DNA of 17,211 bases from Planctomycetota bacterium. Lineage in GTDB: Bacteria; Planctomycetota; Planctomycetia; Pirellulales; Thermoguttaceae. The translations under genes were made by a program, and so were the position numbers. Every line of letters starts with the position of its first letter. Position 1 is the stretch's first letter. The stretch is taken from positions 1 to 17,211 of the forward strand of contig JAHIKV010000005.1 in the NCBI GenBank assembly GCA_018897395.1, given 5' to 3'. Under the pieces are notes generated by a model, which made no database searches, was not told where the DNA came from, and saw only the letters and a list, made by a program, of their open reading frames with translations. Positions 14,744 to 17,211 of this stretch are shown piece after piece.

Positions 14744-15778
14744 TCAGCGTTGGTAAATGGGCAACACTCCCTTGGGGAGTTGCAGGATGGTTAAGTTAAT
14801 GGCCGTGGTGTAAACCGTGCCGATGTGTCCTTGATTCCACCCTCCATCGGCGCCGGCCTCGGAAACGATCTTCTGGAATATCTTGCCGCGGTAAGTATCC
14901 CACTCCTTGCCTCCCTCGCGGTACAAGACTTGGGAATAGTAGTAATAAGCGTAGTGCCAGTGGCCGAAGGTTTCCCCCGAGACTTTGTCGAGGTTCCGGT
15001 GGCAATACTTCAGGATTCTTGGGACGTATTCGTCGTCGTAGTCGCCGGCGTTGAACAGACAGGCGATGGCGGCCGCCGTGATCGGAGGCCGGCCGCCGCC
15101 GCCGGCGCCCGCCAGGTTGTATCGCACGCCGCCGTCCGGGCCGGTGCATTTTTTGATGTAGTCGATTGCCTTGTCGACGATTTCCTTGGGCACTGGAATG
15201 CCTGCGTTCCGGCAGCCGCGAAGTCCCTGCACTTGGGTGATCGTGGTCGATCCTTCGTCGAAATCGCTGCCGTCCTTGGCGCTGACGTATCCCCAGCCGC
15301 CGCCTTTGGTCTGGGCCTGGCCCGTGAAAACGACCGCCTTGCTGAGGACTTCGACCAACTCTTCGCGCCGCTCCACGTCTTCTTCCTCGCCCAACACCTG
15401 AGAGAGGAACAGCATGGAGAAACCGTGCCCGTAAGTGTAGCGGTTGTCGTCGGAGGCGCCGATCAAGCCGTTGGTCCGACTGCGGCCGACGAGATAACCC
15501 ACTGCCCTGCGAATATTCGGGGCGTACTTCCCCTGCACGGTGGTCGATCCCTCAGACAACAGGGCGATTCCCGCCAGCGCCGTCATGGCCGTCGGATATT
15601 GATTGTTGTTGGCCGTCCAGTGGCCGAGCCGCGACTGGTGGTTGGCGAGCCACTCGAGTCCACGGGCAATCGCGCGGTCCACGTCGGCGTCCCGCACCGC
15701 GGCCGACGCGACGTTCGGCCAAACGACCGCCGCGATAACCGCGACAACCAGGGATCGCAGCACGGTGGATGTAATCAT
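14744..15778 (-). CDS. Secreted alpha/alpha-toroid protein, prenyltransferase/squalene-oxidase repeat class
   Basis: 344 residues with a signal peptide (core LVVAVIAAVVWPNVASA, about 10-26). The rest shows repeated helix-plus-QW-like units: AIARGLEWLANHQSRLGHW (36-54), a GQAQTKGGGWGY unit (153-164), AIDYIKKCTGPDGGVRY (204-220) and DGGWNQGHIGT (311-321). This is the fold of terpene cyclases and related proteins. The catalytic DXDD of squalene-hopene cyclases is absent, and export makes a cyclase role unlikely. The nearest candidate is DFDEGSTT at 172-179. Planctomycetes carry many such exported toroids of unknown function. No strong Shine-Dalgarno precedes the ATG. The gene may form a separate unit with the PQQ-type gene upstream or belong to the MoxR cluster. 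Confidence 0.88.
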   Translation of the reverse strand: MITSTVLRSLVVAVIAAVVWPNVASAAVRDADVDRAIARGLEWLANHQSRLGHWTANNNQYPTAMTALAGIALLSEGSTTVQGKYAPNIRRAVGYLVGRSRTNGLIGASDDNRYTYGHGFSMLFLSQVLGEEEDVERREELVEVLSKAVVFTGQAQTKGGGWGYVSAKDGSDFDEGSTTITQVQGLRGCRNAGIPVPKEIVDKAIDYIKKCTGPDGGVRYNLAGAGGGGRPPITAAAIACLFNAGDYDDEYVPRILKYCHRNLDKVSGETFGHWHYAYYYYSQVLYREGGKEWDTYRGKIFQKIVSEAGADGGWNQGHIGTVYTTAINLTILQLPKGVLPIYQR

Positions 15779-15811
15779 GGCGCCGTTCTCGGGATAATAA
15801 ATATCGTATCC

Positions 15812-15877
15812 GTTTAGCGGCCGCCGGCACGGCGGCCTGCAATTTTCCGCAAGCCGTCGCGCCGGCGACCGCTAAAC
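15812..15877. repeat. Palindromic repeat element, about 66 bp (copy 2, inverted)
   Basis: The ends GTTTAGCGGCCGCCGGC and GCCGGCGACCGCTAAAC pair over 17 bases with one mismatch. It is the same element as 7692-7759 in opposite orientation, with shared flanking CATGCAA on the right. It fills half of the gap between the PQQ-type gene and the toroid gene. Confidence 0.92.
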
Positions 15878-15906
15878 ATGCAACCAAACGTTGCTCAATC
15901 GGAGCG

Positions 15907-17211
15907 CTAGTCCTCGTCGCCAAACGGGTTGATCGGGACGATGGTCTTCCGGATTGAGTTCCACAGGGCGTGAGCAATTTTGCTCCCCGGCGGCGACTCG
16001 GTGGGATCGGCGTCGGCTGCCGAGGGGGGCGGTATGGGATTATCCGTGTAAGTTAACGTAACCGTTTCCTTCTGCATTGTCAAGGCAACGGTCTTTTTCT
16101 CGATGTCGCAGGCGACGTTGAATATACCCATGTGGTTGTCGAACTCGCCTTTGTACACCCTTCGACCGCTGCGCTTGTCAAAGCACAATACCCGCGGCTT
16201 CCATTGCCCCTGTCCGTTGGGCTTTCGCTCGTAATGTTGGCTGGCGAAAATCACCACCGGCAGAGCGGCGGGCTGGTCGGAGAGCAAGAGTTGTTTCTCG
16301 ACCTTCACCGGACCGGGCCAAAGGAGCTTACCTTGTGAATCGAAGGCGTACAAACGTCCCTGGTTGATCGGATTGATCGAGTGATGACGTTGGTTGGGCA
16401 TGGGCTGGATGGGCGGTATATTGCCCGACTGGTAGTTCGTCAAGAGGAAAAACTGCTCACCCGACTTGAACAATGTGATGTTGAGCAAGTCCGGCTCCGA
16501 ATCGAGTTTCACGTCCGCCAAGGTCCGGCCGTCGGGGAGTGAAATCAGCACGAACCGTCCGTCGGGTTCCATCACCCCCACTGTCTCGTCGTCCGCGACT
16601 GAGGTTTGGGCGTTGGCGGCGAACTTCCGCCGCGGCCATTCGTCGCGCCCCTCCAACGGATCGATAAGAGTCAGCTCCCGCTGGTTTCCTTCCGGCCACC
16701 AGAGGAGGAGTTTTCGGCCGAAGGCGGCGAGACACGTGTCTTGAAGGGTGGAATACATCGTCTGCATTTGACCGTTGGGCATCCTGCGTTGGATAACATG
16801 CCGCGGTAATTTGCGGGTACCCAGCAATTCGCCGTCGCCGACCCGCAGCAAGCGGGCGTCTTCCTCGTCGGTAGTAAGCACGAACAAGTGTCGGTCGTCG
16901 CCGAAAACGTCGCAGACGGCCGGCATATCCTGGCGGACCCAAAGCGTCTCTCCGTTCCGCGGATCAACCGCCATCACGCTCTGAAAACGCCGCAAACAGA
17001 CATAATTATTGTCGGCCGGACCGAGCAAGTTCGGTTGGTTTTGGAAGTTGGCGAGCTGTATCTGCAACTGCGGAGGAAGAATGGCCGGCGGTATGGGAGC
17101 TTGACGAAGCCCCGGGAGATTGGCGGCGGCAACGTTCGGATTGGACAAATCTTGCACCCACAACAGACGCGGCGCGCCGTCGGGGGACGATCCCAACGTG
17201 TCGATCGCGTA
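15907..17211 (-). CDS. PQQ-like beta-propeller repeat protein, C-terminal part
   Basis: The frame is open to the right edge; 434 C-terminal residues are visible and the N-terminus is missing. Blade-like repeats carry the PQQ signature pattern: VMAVDPRNGETLW (about 79-91 of the visible part), LYAFDSQGKLLW and LCFDKRSGRRVYKG. The family includes quinoprotein dehydrogenases and the BamB outer-membrane lipoprotein. No catalytic dehydrogenase residues can be assigned here, so a structural or binding propeller, secreted or envelope-bound, is most likely. The C-terminus is proline-rich and then acidic (INPFGDED). It ends 128 bases before the next gene's start, with a palindromic element between. Confidence 0.85.
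   Translation of the reverse strand, partial: YAIDTLGSSPDGAPRLLWVQDLSNPNVAAANLPGLRQAPIPPAILPPQLQIQLANFQNQPNLLGPADNNYVCLRRFQSVMAVDPRNGETLWVRQDMPAVCDVFGDDRHLFVLTTDEEDARLLRVGDGELLGTRKLPRHVIQRRMPNGQMQTMYSTLQDTCLAAFGRKLLLWWPEGNQRELTLIDPLEGRDEWPRRKFAANAQTSVADDETVGVMEPDGRFVLISLPDGRTLADVKLDSEPDLLNITLFKSGEQFFLLTNYQSGNIPPIQPMPNQRHHSINPINQGRLYAFDSQGKLLWPGPVKVEKQLLLSDQPAALPVVIFASQHYERKPNGQGQWKPRVLCFDKRSGRRVYKGEFDNHMGIFNVACDIEKKTVALTMQKETVTLTYTDNPIPPPSAADADPTESPPGSKIAHALWNSIRKTIVPINPFGDED

Noticed and set aside
14744..15778. Squalene-hopene cyclase involved in hopanoid synthesis
   Set aside because: About half the usual length, exported, and no DXDD catalytic motif.

Overview
The window looks like GC-rich chromosomal DNA from a planctomycete (Planctomycetota; order Pirellulales is a guess). 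The evidence is the gene set: a MoxR ATPase/DUF58/BatA-type VWA cluster extended by very large envelope proteins, an NPCBM-domain protein, an exported squalene-cyclase-like toroid and a PQQ-type propeller. The dispersed repeats also fit, because when read through they give peptides familiar from planctomycete proteins (VPTLRVGT, GQDARAT, VGQAKRSPT, HYPLSTI). All ten genes I can support are on the minus strand, so the biology reads from right to left. I see no tRNA, rRNA, CRISPR array, transposase or integrase. No gap between genes exceeds about 145 bases.

Layout in transcription order. 17211-15907: C-terminal part of a PQQ-like beta-propeller protein, cut by the window edge. 15778-14744: secreted alpha/alpha-toroid protein of the prenyltransferase/squalene-oxidase repeat class. 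After the only repeat-free gap (14743-14600) comes a tightly packed cluster: MoxR AAA+ ATPase (14599-13544), DUF58 protein (13575-12679), BatA-type membrane VWA protein (12579-10330), a second membrane VWA protein with a glutamine-amidotransferase-like domain (10333-7814), a large DUF4175-like membrane protein with a C-terminal coiled coil (7674-5410), a secreted coiled-coil protein with a collagen-like Gly-X-Y run (5406-3562), a secreted helical-repeat protein (3565-2315), a secreted NPCBM-domain protein (2229-1045), and a secreted HtrA/trypsin-like protease with a PDZ domain (1048 to beyond position 1). Several stop and start codons overlap by 4 bases, which suggests one long translationally coupled operon.

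Working model (inference from family knowledge). A cytoplasmic MoxR ATPase works with the DUF58 protein and two membrane-anchored VWA proteins. These probably act on, or assemble, a large envelope complex made of the coiled-coil, helical-repeat, NPCBM and protease proteins. It resembles a Bat (Bacteroides aerotolerance-type) locus in which several usual periplasmic partners are replaced by lineage-specific proteins. No substrate or phenotype can be read from the sequence.

The most unusual feature is the repeats. At least five unrelated families of short palindromic or heptameric repeats sit at seven of the ten gene junctions. Where there is a gap between genes, the repeat lies in it (15812-15877, 12592-12661, 7692-7759, 2251-2308). 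Where genes abut or overlap and the downstream protein is secreted, the repeat lies in frame between the start codon and the hydrophobic core of the signal peptide. This happens in three consecutive such cases: 5260-5379, 3338-3544 and 947-1031. Two more repeat tracts are absorbed in frame into linker or low-complexity regions (9791-9817 and 4628-4655). Repeat acquisition therefore seems confined to junctions and to the few tolerant coding positions, and it lengthens signal-peptide n-regions by roughly 28 to 69 residues.
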